From: an uncultured Actinomycetes bacterium
Lineage (GTDB): Bacteria; Actinomycetota; Actinomycetes; Mycobacteriales; Nakamurellaceae
Direction: 5' to 3'
Assembly: GCA_937926105.1 (NCBI GenBank)
Contig: CALANS010000175.1
Span: 186,001-250,000 of the forward strand
Length of the DNA stretch: 64,000 nt
Shown piece by piece: positions 35,369-43,832 of the stretch. Positions within the stretch are counted from its first letter, which is position 1; each line of letters begins with the position of its first letter. The notes below the pieces were generated by a model. It was not told the DNA's origin, ran no database searches, and worked only from the letters and a program-made list of their open reading frames with translations. The translations under genes and the position numbers were made by a program.

Positions 35369-35749
35369 TCAGTCGGTGGCCGGGATGTACGCCACCACAT
35401 CCACCTCGAACTTCAGGGCTCCGAGTCCGACCGTCAGCGAGGTACGCGCTGGCAGCGGGTTGACGAAGTAGTCACGGTATCGGTCGTTGTACTCGTCACG
35501 GAACTGTCGGTCGCCCAGATACGCCCGAACCTGGACGACATCGTCCAGACCGCCGCCGGCCGCGGCCAGGATGCGCGAGACGTTCGAGAAGGCGAGGTCC
35601 ATCTCCTCGGCGAAACTGCCCGGCACGTGGGCACCGGTGTCGTCCACGGCGGCCTGCCCGGAGACGAAGACGAAGTCCCCGGCGCGGATCGCCGGAGAAA
35701 ACGGTAGGTAGCTAACGGGCAGGTCACCGGTAACAGCAATGCGGGGCAT
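35369..35749 (-). CDS. RidA/YjgF family protein (intact member of a duplicated pair)
   Basis: A 126-residue RidA-like protein, starting MPRIAVTGDLPVSYLPFSP with AAGGAG upstream of ATG 35749. FVSGQAAVDDTGAHVPGSFA and DVVQVRAYLGD are conserved landmarks. The usual catalytic Arg equivalent lies in QVRAYL. It belongs to a roughly 1.04-kb segment repeated at 42797-43832. Predicted role: hydrolysis of reactive imine/enamine species, or a related deamination, linked to M81-dependent peptide breakdown. Confidence 0.9.
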   Translation of the reverse strand: MPRIAVTGDLPVSYLPFSPAIRAGDFVFVSGQAAVDDTGAHVPGSFAEEMDLAFSNVSRILAAAGGGLDDVVQVRAYLGDRQFRDEYNDRYRDYFVNPLPARTSLTVGLGALKFEVDVVAYIPATD

Positions 35750-36403
35750 GGATGGGCACTCCTTCGGATGGTGGGGTCTACTGTGGTGCCGGGAACGTCG
35801 TGTCGTCCTCGAACGGGTACATGGGTTTGGGCCGGTGGCGGTAGTGGAATCCGGTCACCGAATTTGCGGGTGACGCCCGGCGTGTCCACCACCAGGAGGT
35901 CACCGCAGACGTCCGCGAAGCCAGCGCGTGGACCGTTGACGCCCTTGCCGATCACTGCCGTCAGCCGCGTCGGCTCGATGCCTACTACTCGGTACTGAAC
36001 TGCCGAGACGGGTTGCACGGACTTGGAGGTCAGCACGACCATGACATCGTCGTCGGTGCGGATGCCCACCATGTCGCCGCCATCGAAGAATCGGAATCCT
36101 CCGTGCGCGATCCGTGACTCCTCGTAGAGGCCGCTATGGCGGCCGGTGATCGAGCCGACCAGCCGCACCGGCGCCCCGTCCTGCTCCGGAGAGAGACCGC
36201 CGGCGAGCACGTCCACACGGCCACCGACAGGTGTCCCGGTCAGAGCCGCGACCGTCGCTGGGTGGTATAGCGTGATGCCGGTTCCGGCCGCTCGGCGCGC
36301 GATCACCTCGGCCAACAACACGGTGGAGTCACCGGGGCCGCAGCCTCCGACACTGTCGCCGACGTCCAATACCAACACGGGCTTGCCGCCGCGATGCGCC
36401 AGG
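35369..36403 (-). repeat. direct repeat copy 1 (RidA + M81 3' half)
   Basis: This segment corresponds in order, spacing and sequence to 42797-43832. Both hold a RidA gene, a 28-base gap and the last ~210 codons of a type B M81 gene. By eye the nucleotide identity is about 75-80 percent in sampled stretches. The two copies lie in the same orientation and flank the ABC transporter at 37084-42552. Confidence 0.75.
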
Positions 36404-36807
36404 GTAGTAGCTCTCCCCCGGTGTCCTGGCAGTCCTGGACGACCATGGCGCCGTGCAGCGATAAGTACACGCCGTCGAGCACCCTCCAGGTGTGCCGCCA
36501 ACCTTCCCAACAGGCGCGTGCGCAACACCTCGAACGCCCCTGCTGCCACCGGCGGTCCGGATAGGGCAAAGGCAACCGTGGTAGGAACCACATCCGCGCC
36601 GGCCCGCGCTGCCATCCCTGCGGTGCCGGCGGTCGAGTCGGTCCCGCCGCCCGCTGTGAGCACGGCCCTGCCGGCCGCCGACCCTCGTTCAAAGTCTGCC
36701 ACTGTGGTGACGCCCGGCGCGAACGAGTTCGTCTCGACCATCAGACCGGCAACGGCAATGCGCTTGGCGCGTGCACCCGGTGCGCCAGCGAGGATCGGCA
36801 CGTGCAC
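35778..36807 (-). pseudogene. chimeric, frameshifted M81 metallopeptidase pseudogene
   Basis: From GTG 36807 (GGAGG five bases upstream) the frame reads like a type A M81 gene: IAVAGLMVETNSFAPG and onwards match the 14471-15997 protein. Near 36478 the frame shifts, and LDGVYLSLHGAMVVQDCQD continues in another frame. At about 36403 the text jumps to LAHRGGKPVLVLDVGD, the C-terminal half of a type B M81 gene like 43208-44743. About 170-190 central residues, including the expected metal-site region, are missing. A one-base insertion near 35861-35865 breaks the end; in the corrected frame it ends FHYRHRPKPMYPF. Non-functional as read. Confidence 0.88.
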
Positions 36808-37043
36808 TGTCACCTCCGCGATGTTCCACCACTCGGAACTGCTGTTCTGTTGGAGTAATGTATCGGTCCACGCGCAGGCGGTCAACGGGTGTGACGTGCG
36901 TGCCGCGATCCTGATCACGCTGGCGCAGAGTCGGAACGGGTAGTCGTCCAGCCCTGACGGTCGGCGAAGCCAGCACGTGGATCATGCCGATCGCAGCAGG
37001 CATCACACCCTCTCATGCTCTGGCGCGCCCCTCACACGAACCG

Positions 37044-37078
37044 ACCGCCAGCGCGCGCATCTGGCGGTTGGCCCGCCA
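37044..37078 (-). terminator. stem-loops just after the transporter's last ATPase gene
   Basis: Five bases after the ATPase stop, CCGCCA/TGGCGG pairs (37062-37078). A competing stem ACCGCCAG/CTGGCGGT follows (37044-37068). There is no U-run, so it may be a Rho-type pause or a processing stem rather than a classical terminator. It marks the probable end of the transporter operon before the M81 pseudogene. Confidence 0.45.
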
Positions 37079-37083
37079 AACGG

Positions 37084-37947
37084 TCAGCTGCGCAGCGCAG
37101 TCCCGGCCAGGCCGCCCTCGACTGTCAGCACGGCGCCAACCAGCGCCCTGGTCGCTTCTGCCTGTGGCTCGCTGAACAAGGTCAACGGTCGTCCCACCTC
37201 CACGATCCGGCCGGCCGACATCACGGCGACCCGGCTGGTGGTGTATGCCACCACTGACAGGTCGTGTGCGATGAGTACCAGCGTCAGCCCCAGCTCGGCA
37301 ACGAGATCCTTGAGTAGGTTGAGGACTTGCGCACGGATCGAGACATCCAGCGCCGAAACCGGTTCGTCCGCGATCAGTACGCTCGGCGACGGCATCAACG
37401 CCCGGGCGATTGCGACGCGCTGCAGCTGACCCCCAGAGAACTCATGCGGGTATTTGTGCAGCGCATCTGGGCCCAGGCCGACCTGTTCGAGGACCTGCGC
37501 GACTCGTGCGGCATGGTCGCCCTCAACGTGGAGACTGCGTAGCGGCTCCATCAAGGACCGGCCGACCCGCATCCGGGGATCCAAGGAGCTTCGCGGGTTC
37601 TGCAGCACCACCTGCACCGATCGGCGGAATTGCTTGCGCAACGAGGAGCTCACTGCCCAGACATCCTGCCCGGCGAACCGCACGTCGCCCTTGGTCGGGC
37701 GCTCGTCACCGGTGAGGATGCGCGTCAGGGTCGACTTGCCAGACCCCGACTCCCCGACCAACCCCACGGCCTCGCCGCGCATCACCTCAAAGGTCACATC
37801 ATTCAGCGCGGTCAGCATCGGTCTGGGACCGACGAGTCGGGTACGCGGCAACGGATAGTGCTGCCAGATCCCGCGCGCCTGCAATACCGGCTCCGACTCG
37901 GGATTCTCTCCCACCGGCACGGGGCCGCCCTGACCGGTCGCACTCAT
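37084..37947 (-). CDS. peptide ABC transporter ATP-binding protein, DppF type (short)
   Basis: A 287-residue ATPase with [53 protein letters not shown] and IAHDLSVV. It ends soon after the ABC core and lacks the Cys-containing oligopeptide C-terminal extension seen in its partner at 37944. The ATG overlaps the partner's stop by four bases (ATGA). Confidence 0.92.
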   Translation of the reverse strand: MSATGQGGPVPVGENPESEPVLQARGIWQHYPLPRTRLVGPRPMLTALNDVTFEVMRGEAVGLVGESGSGKSTLTRILTGDERPTKGDVRFAGQDVWAVSSSLRKQFRRSVQVVLQNPRSSLDPRMRVGRSLMEPLRSLHVEGDHAARVAQVLEQVGLGPDALHKYPHEFSGGQLQRVAIARALMPSPSVLIADEPVSALDVSIRAQVLNLLKDLVAELGLTLVLIAHDLSVVAYTTSRVAVMSAGRIVEVGRPLTLFSEPQAEATRALVGAVLTVEGGLAGTALRS

Positions 37948-38948
37948 GATTCGCCCGCGATCGTCCGCTCGGCTCGCGAGCCCGAAGGAGCCGCTATGGG
38001 ATGCCAGCAGGCGACCCGCGAGGGTCCGTCATCCAGCTCGGGCATGGCGGCACACGCATCCGTCGCCGCCATGCATCGCGTTCGGAACGCGCATCCAGTG
38101 GGCATTTCTGCCAACGGGGGCACCATCCCGGGAATCGACGGCAGGCGCGAACTTCCATCCAGTGCAATGTTATCCATCGTGGGCTGGGAGTCCAGCAGGC
38201 CACGCGTATAGGGGTGACGGGGAGCGCGGAAGACCCGGTCGACGGGACCGGATTCCACTATCCGGCCGCCGTACATGACGGCGACGGTATCGCACAGGGC
38301 TGCGATCACCGGTAGGTCGTGGGTAATCATCAGCAGAGCGCAGCCGCGCTCCCTGACGGCCGAGTCGAGCAACGTGAGGACCTGTTTCTGGACGGTCACG
38401 TCGAGCGCGGTCGTCGGTTCGTCGGCAATGATCAACTTGGGGTAGCAGGCCAGTGCCATTGCGATCATGATGCGTTGCCGCTGTCCGCCGGAAAGCGCAT
38501 GGGGGTATGAGCGCATCATAGATGCCGCGCGAGGCAGGTTCATCTGCTCCATCAGGTCCAGGGTCTGTACCCGGGCGGCTTCCGCCGACACTCCGGTGTG
38601 CCGGCGGATCACGGTGGAGATCTGCTCGCCCACCCGCTTGGTCGGATTGAGCGCTGACATCGGGTCCTGGAACACCATGGACAGGGTTCGCCCTCGCCGG
38701 CTCGAAAAGGCGCGGTCGCCCAGCGTGGTCAGATCGATGCCGTCGTGCATCACGGACCCTGACACCTGCCACCCGACCGGCAGCAATCCCATGACCGCGA
38801 GCGCGGTCAGGCTCTTTCCGGCTCCGGACTCGCCGACCAGCCCCATTCGACTGCCTGCACCGACACTGAAGCTCACTCCACGCACAGCGCTCAGGTCGCC
38901 CCGGTGCACCACCAAGTCCCGGACCTGCAAGGCGTTCTCAGCACCCAT
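37944..38948 (-). CDS. peptide ABC transporter ATP-binding protein, DppD type
   Basis: A 334-residue ATPase with [53 protein letters not shown] and ITHDLPVI. The C-terminal CAFRTRCMAATDAC cluster is present. ATG 38948 overlaps the DppC-type stop (TGATG); a GTG one codon earlier is an alternative. Confidence 0.92.
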   Translation of the reverse strand: MGAENALQVRDLVVHRGDLSAVRGVSFSVGAGSRMGLVGESGAGKSLTALAVMGLLPVGWQVSGSVMHDGIDLTTLGDRAFSSRRGRTLSMVFQDPMSALNPTKRVGEQISTVIRRHTGVSAEAARVQTLDLMEQMNLPRAASMMRSYPHALSGGQRQRIMIAMALACYPKLIIADEPTTALDVTVQKQVLTLLDSAVRERGCALLMITHDLPVIAALCDTVAVMYGGRIVESGPVDRVFRAPRHPYTRGLLDSQPTMDNIALDGSSRLPSIPGMVPPLAEMPTGCAFRTRCMAATDACAAMPELDDGPSRVACWHPIAAPSGSRAERTIAGES

Positions 38949-39850
38949 CACCGCCTCCGCGACAGCTTGGGATCAAGGACGTCACGCAACCCGTCACCCA
39001 GCAGGTTCAGTCCCAGAACCACCAAGACAATGGCCAGGCCGGGCCAGATCGCCAACGGTGACGAGACGCCAACCTGGTCCTGCGCCTCGTTGAGCAGCAA
39101 ACCCCAGGAGATGGTAGGCCGCGCAACGCCGACTCCGAGGTAGGACAGTGCGGCCTCGACGAGGATGCCTACCGCAAAGTACAGCGTGAACTGGATGATC
39201 AGGACACCGGCGATATTCGGTACGACATGCCGGATCAGGACGAATACTCGGCCTCGGCCGTACAGGCGTGCCGCGGTGATGTAGTCCTCGGCCAGCACAC
39301 CCAGTGCCGCTGACCTGATGACCCGAGCAAATGAGGGGGAGAAGAACAGGGCCAGCGCAATGATGGTCGTCACCGCCCCGGAGCCGATGCTGGTGGCCAG
39401 GACCAGCGCGGTGATGATCCCCGGAATCGACAGCAAGACGTCGGCCACCCGCATGACACCCTCGTCGGCCCATCGACCTCCGGCGGCGGCGCTGAGCCCG
39501 CCCAGCAGTCCGAGCGCCATTCCCAGGAACGAACCACAGGCTCCGATGAACACCGACGTCTTGGCGCCGGCCATCAAGCTTGCCACCACATCGCGTCCCA
39601 ATGCATCGGTGCCGAGCAGGTGGCCAGGAGAGCCGGGCGGCAACAACCGATTCACCACGTCGGGGAGGTTGGGATCCGAAGGCAGGTAGAACAACGAGAT
39701 CATCGCGACGGCAAGAAACAGCACCGTGATCGTGCCACCGATGACCAAGGACAGGTTCCATCGCCGCCGATGCCTACGCGACGTCGCGTCGGAGATCGAT
39801 TCCGCCGGCACCAATCGCACCTCGTCGCCGGTCGGCAAGAGATCGCTCAT
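38948..39850 (-). CDS. peptide ABC transporter permease, DppC type
   Basis: A 300-residue permease with GTDALGRDVVASLMAGAKTS and a coupling loop ITAARLYGRGRVFVLIRHVVPN. The C-terminus DGLRDVLDPKLSRRR is typical. Overlaps the DppB-type gene by four bases. Confidence 0.92.
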   Translation of the reverse strand: MSDLLPTGDEVRLVPAESISDATSRRHRRRWNLSLVIGGTITVLFLAVAMISLFYLPSDPNLPDVVNRLLPPGSPGHLLGTDALGRDVVASLMAGAKTSVFIGACGSFLGMALGLLGGLSAAAGGRWADEGVMRVADVLLSIPGIITALVLATSIGSGAVTTIIALALFFSPSFARVIRSAALGVLAEDYITAARLYGRGRVFVLIRHVVPNIAGVLIIQFTLYFAVGILVEAALSYLGVGVARPTISWGLLLNEAQDQVGVSSPLAIWPGLAIVLVVLGLNLLGDGLRDVLDPKLSRRR

Positions 39851-40794
39851 CGGGCCACTCCGACCCGGGGGTCAAGCAAGCCGTACAGGACGTCGACAAT
39901 CAGGTTGACCACCATCACGAATGCAACGATGAGCATGACGGTTGATTGCACCACGGTGAGTTCCCGAGCCGTCACGTTCGACAGGATCATCCGGCTGAGT
40001 CCGGGCAGCGAGAACACGCTCTCCACGATCACCGTGCCTCCCACCAACTCTCCGATCTGAAGACCCAGCACGGTCACGAGGGGAAGGGCCGCGTTGCGCA
40101 GCCCGACGGATAGCAGCGCTCCGGTGCGGGTCATCCCGGTCGCGCGGGCGGTCCGGACGTAGTCCTCGTTCATCACGTCGAGGACCATCGTCCGCACATA
40201 GCGGCTCATGGACGCTGCCATCACCAGCCCCAGGGTGATGGACGGCAGGATCAACGAGGTGATCGCGCCGCTCACGCTGGTCGACCACGGCGTCCAACCG
40301 CCGGTGGGTAACCAACCGAGCTTGACGCCAACCAGGAGCGAGAGCAGCAATCCCGCCCAGAACACCGGAACGGCAATGCCAACCTGGCTGAAGAGGGCCA
40401 CAATCGCACCCGACGGTCTGCCGACATTGCGGGCCGCATAGGTGCCGACCGGCACCGCAATCGCGATGGCCAAAACCAGCCCGGCGCAGGCGAGCGGTAC
40501 CGATACTGGCAGACTGGAATAGATCAGGCTACCGACCGGCGCATTCGTTCGAAACGATTTGCCCAGGTCGCCAGACAGCATCCCGCGGACCCAGTCGAAA
40601 TACTGAATCACGAGCGGGCGATCCAACCCGAAAGAACGTTGTAGCTCGCGGATCGCGGCGGGAGTTCCGTTCTTTCCGAGAATCGTTGCCGCCACGCTTC
40701 CACCGGTCAGGCGGATCATCAGAAAGATCACGATCGACGACACGACAAGGGTGACCACGAAGGTGGCCAGCCGCCGCACCAAAAATCTGACCAT
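39847..40794 (-). CDS. peptide ABC transporter permease, DppB type
   Basis: A 315-residue permease starting MVRFLVRRLATFVVTLVVSS. The coupling loop is TARATGMTRTGALLSVGLRN, and the end is LIVDVLYGLLDPRVGVAR. It begins 132 bases after the binding-protein gene; that gap contains the large stem-loop at 40874-40920. Confidence 0.92.
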   Translation of the reverse strand: MVRFLVRRLATFVVTLVVSSIVIFLMIRLTGGSVAATILGKNGTPAAIRELQRSFGLDRPLVIQYFDWVRGMLSGDLGKSFRTNAPVGSLIYSSLPVSVPLACAGLVLAIAIAVPVGTYAARNVGRPSGAIVALFSQVGIAVPVFWAGLLLSLLVGVKLGWLPTGGWTPWSTSVSGAITSLILPSITLGLVMAASMSRYVRTMVLDVMNEDYVRTARATGMTRTGALLSVGLRNAALPLVTVLGLQIGELVGGTVIVESVFSLPGLSRMILSNVTARELTVVQSTVMLIVAFVMVVNLIVDVLYGLLDPRVGVAR

Positions 40795-40873
40795 GACACC
40801 CCCTGTTCACACCGTCGGACGACTACCAAGTCCTGGCCGAGGCTGACCCCGCTGCCGCCCGTTGCTGCCGGAG

Positions 40874-40920
40874 CGTCGCCGGATGCCAGCGCTGCACCCC
40901 AGCGGTGGCATCCGGCGACG
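40874..40920 (-). other. very strong intercistronic stem-loop after the peptide-binding protein gene
   Basis: Arms of 21 bases (40874-40894 and 40900-40920) pair with a single mismatch around a 5-base loop, CACCC. The core pair is GCCGGATGCCA against TGGCATCCGGC. It begins six bases after the receptor stop on the transcribed strand, and no U-run follows. It sits in the same place as the 26153-26198 stem-loop of the sugar transporter. Probable role: message stabilisation or attenuation between receptor and permease (inference). Confidence 0.8.
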
Positions 40921-40926
40921 TGTCCG

Positions 40927-42552
40927 TCACCAGTGCAGGTCGGCTAGCCGAATTCCCACGAAGACGTTCGGATCCTGCCAGCCTTGCAAGTCCGGGCTCA
41001 TCAATCCCACCCCGGACTTGGAGATCATCGGAACGATGACGGCATCCCGGGTAAGCGTGTCCATGGCCTGCTTCATGATCTTGTCGTACTCGGCAGTCGA
41101 TGCCGCGGCGTCCGCCTGGGCGAGCAAGGAGGTGTACTTCTCGCTGCAGTAAGTCGACCAACTCACCTGCGTCTTGTCCGGGCAGGCCCAGCTCGTGGGG
41201 TCGTCGCTACCAGCCATGACCGTGACATCGAAGTCGGGCTGCTTGGCGGAAAACACCAACTGGGAGTAGCGAGCCAGATCGACCGCGTTGTTCTTGACCT
41301 TGAATCCCGCAGCCTGCATCTCCGCGATCATCACCTCCGCCGGAGGCTTCAGGTCACCGACATCGGTCAGCGAGGTGAATTCCAGCTCCTGGTCACCGTA
41401 CCCATTCGACGCCACCGCAGCCGCCGCGGCCTTCGGGTCGTACGGGTTCGCGCAACTACCCGCGCTGTAGGGCTGGAACCAGGAGCGGTTGGGCTCGCCG
41501 AAGGTGCAGGTGGTCTTGATGCCCCAGGGAGCGTTGAACAGGGCCTTGATCGCGTCGCGGTCGAATACCTGAGCGATCACCTGGCGTTCCTTCTCGGGCA
41601 CCCTGCTGTTGATCACGCCATAGGTGGGCTCACCCGATTGTGGGTAGGTGATCAAGTGGTACTTCTTGTCCAGCCCCTCCTTGGTGATCTGCGACCAGAA
41701 TTGCGCGCCAGCCGGAGCGAACAGGTCCGCCTCGCCTGCCTTGAGCGCGTTGAGTGCGGCGTTCTGGTCGGGAATGATCTTGATTGTCACATCGGGAATG
41801 GCTGGCTTGGTGCCCCAATAGCTGGTGTTCGCGGTGAGTGTGATGGAGTCGTTCGGCACGTACTTCACGAGCTTGTATGGCCCCGTTCCGATCGGGTCCG
41901 TTGCGATGCTGGATGCCGACGCCTTCGGCTGGATCAGCCCCGATGTCGAACCCATCCCGAGAAAGAACGATCTGGACGGCCTGCTCAGTGTGACCTCGAC
42001 GGTATGGTCGTCGGTCTTCTTGATGCTTGTCACGGCCGAGTAGGCGGTCGCGTTCCGGGTGACAGGACTCGCCTTCATGGTATTGAGCGAGTAGACCACG
42101 TCGTCCGCGGTCACCGGCGCGCCATTGGAAAACGTTGTATCGCGGATGTGGAAGGAGTAGGTCTTCTGGTCGTCGCTGATGGTCCACTTGTCGGAGACTC
42201 CTGGCACGGCCTGGCCATCGGCATCGAAATAGACCAAAGGCTCCACAATGTTCGGAATCCACAGGGCTAATGCGGTCAGGTTGCTCTTGGTGTAGTCGAG
42301 GGTACCCGGGTCCTGCACCGCGATAGCGATCAGCTTGTTCTGTGCCTTGCGAGGCGACGCCGGACCGGTGGAGGCCGGTTGGTTCGTATCGGGAGCGTTG
42401 CCGCTGGCCGATGCGCCGGGAGAATTCCCCCCGGCATCGCTGCTGGAACCGGCCGTTCCGGACGAACCACACGCCGCGATGGCGAGGCCGACTGAAGCCA
42501 GTAACGCGATGGTGCTCCCAAACCGGGCGGACCCGCGCCGCGCACGTTTCAT
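40927..42552 (-). CDS. peptide ABC transporter substrate-binding lipoprotein
   Basis: A 541-residue SBP_bac_5 receptor. The signal peptide MKRARRGSARFGSTIALLAS ends in a Sec-type lipobox AIAAC (Cys28), unlike the Tat-type signals of the other two peptide systems. A Ser/Gly/Ala linker precedes the domain. The ATG at 42552 has AAGGGA upstream. It is the first gene of a five-gene transporter with its own promoter and operator-like repeat at 42618-42646. Confidence 0.93.
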   Translation of the reverse strand: MKRARRGSARFGSTIALLASVGLAIAACGSSGTAGSSSDAGGNSPGASASGNAPDTNQPASTGPASPRKAQNKLIAIAVQDPGTLDYTKSNLTALALWIPNIVEPLVYFDADGQAVPGVSDKWTISDDQKTYSFHIRDTTFSNGAPVTADDVVYSLNTMKASPVTRNATAYSAVTSIKKTDDHTVEVTLSRPSRSFFLGMGSTSGLIQPKASASSIATDPIGTGPYKLVKYVPNDSITLTANTSYWGTKPAIPDVTIKIIPDQNAALNALKAGEADLFAPAGAQFWSQITKEGLDKKYHLITYPQSGEPTYGVINSRVPEKERQVIAQVFDRDAIKALFNAPWGIKTTCTFGEPNRSWFQPYSAGSCANPYDPKAAAAAVASNGYGDQELEFTSLTDVGDLKPPAEVMIAEMQAAGFKVKNNAVDLARYSQLVFSAKQPDFDVTVMAGSDDPTSWACPDKTQVSWSTYCSEKYTSLLAQADAAASTAEYDKIMKQAMDTLTRDAVIVPMISKSGVGLMSPDLQGWQDPNVFVGIRLADLHW

Positions 42553-42617
42553 TTCAGAGTCCCTTCGTAGCTAACGAGCGACACCACTCATGTTCCATGC
42601 AGCGAAAATGCCATCCC

Positions 42618-42646
42618 ATTGTCCACAGCGTGTCTGACAGTGTCAA
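42618..42646 (-). promoter_or_regulatory. sigma-70-like promoter of the 42552 transporter operon
   Basis: On the minus strand TTGACA (42646-42641) is followed by 17 bases and GACAAT (42623-42618). The receptor start is 66 bases further on. This gives the transporter a promoter independent of the M81/RidA genes upstream. Confidence 0.6.
42631..42645. promoter_or_regulatory. operator-like inverted repeats over the -35 element
   Basis: TGTCTGACAGTGTCA holds two overlapping palindromes, TGTC-T-GACA and TGACA-G-TGTCA. It covers the -35 hexamer of the transporter promoter, a position suited to repression. The GT-N3-AC spacing resembles GntR-type sites, but no GntR gene is in the window. Confidence 0.45.
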
Positions 42647-42796
42647 TAGCGTGCACTCGCACTCGCTGAGCGGAAGACTGTGAGTGACCAATGCGCGCGC
42701 CCGTGCCGCGGACCGCTTCCGGTCGACCCACTGAGCGTCTGGGCAGCCGGGTAACACCCTGCCGTGAGCCGGATGGGCGCCGCGCCCATCCAGCGA

Positions 42797-43179
42797 CTAC
42801 GGCGCCCCGACGGGGATGTAGGCCACCACATCCACCTCGAACTTCAGCGCGCCCAAGTCAACCGACAGTGAGGTCCGAGCCGGCAATGGGTCGGCGAAGT
42901 AGTCCCGATACCGGGCGTTGTATTCGTCGCGATACTGCCGGTCTCCCAGGTAGGCACGCACCTGAACGACGTCGGCCAGCGTTCCGCCCGCGGCGGCCAG
43001 GATGCGCGTCACGTTCGAGAAGGCACGCTCCATTTCCTCCGCGAAGTCGCCGGGCACGTGAGCGCCGGTGTCGTCCACGGCTGCCTGCCCGGAGACGAAG
43101 ACGAAATCCCCCGCGCGGATGCCCGGGAGAATGGAAGGTGGCTGACGGGCAAGTCGCCGGTCACGGCAGTTCTGGGCAT
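42797..43179 (-). pseudogene. RidA/YjgF family gene with a one-base deletion
   Basis: From ATG 43179 (GAGGAG upstream) the frame reads MPRTAVTGDLPVSHLPFS, matching the intact RidA at 35369-35749. Near 43121-43128 one base is missing relative to that copy (an A-T-C codon step after GGGC), and the frame is lost. The remaining 93 residues, from VDDTGAHVPGDFAEE to DVVAYIPVGAP, are intact in another frame, so the lesion looks recent. A sequencing error, or restart at the internal GTG near 43078, cannot be excluded. Confidence 0.8.
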
Positions 43180-43832
43180 GGGCGCTCGCTCCTCGCGCTT
43201 CCGGGTTTCATCGTGTCGCCGAATAGGCAGTCTCGGGTTCGAAGGGATACATCGGATGCGGACGGTGCTGGTAGTTGAATCCGGTGACGGAGTTGCGCGT
43301 GACGCCTGGTGTATCCACGACGACGAGGTCGGAGCACACCTCTGCGAAGCCGGCTCGGGGCCCGTTCACGCCCTTGCCGATGACGGCGCTCAGCTGCGTA
43401 GGCTCGATGCCGACCACCTGGTACTGGACGGCAGAGATCGGTTGGACCGATTTCGAGGTCAGCACCACGGCAATGCCGTCATCGGTGCGGACGCCGACCA
43501 TGTCGCCTCCATCGAAGAATCGGAAGCCACCGTGGGCGATTCGCGGTTCCTCATACAGACCGCTGTGTCGACCGGTGATTGAGCCGATGAGGCGAACGGG
43601 CACGCCGTCCTGTTCTGGCGACTGGCCACCTGCCATCACATCCACGCGACCGCCGACCGGCGTGCCATCCAGAGCCGCCACCGCCTGTGGGTCATACAGC
43701 GTGGTCCCACACCCCGCAGCGCGCCGCCTGATCACCTCCGCCAGCAAGACGGTTGAGTCTCCGGGCCCACCGCCACCCACGTTGTCGCCGACATCCAAGA
43801 CCAGCAGTGGCCGATCGCCGCGATGCGCCAGG
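42797..43832 (-). repeat. direct repeat copy 2 (RidA pseudogene + M81 3' half)
   Basis: Counterpart of 35369-36403. The two spans are nearly equal (1036 and 1035 bases), each with a 28-base gap between the RidA and M81 stop/start. The repeat ends inside the M81 gene at LAHRG, exactly where the pseudogene of copy 1 changes parent. Confidence 0.75.
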
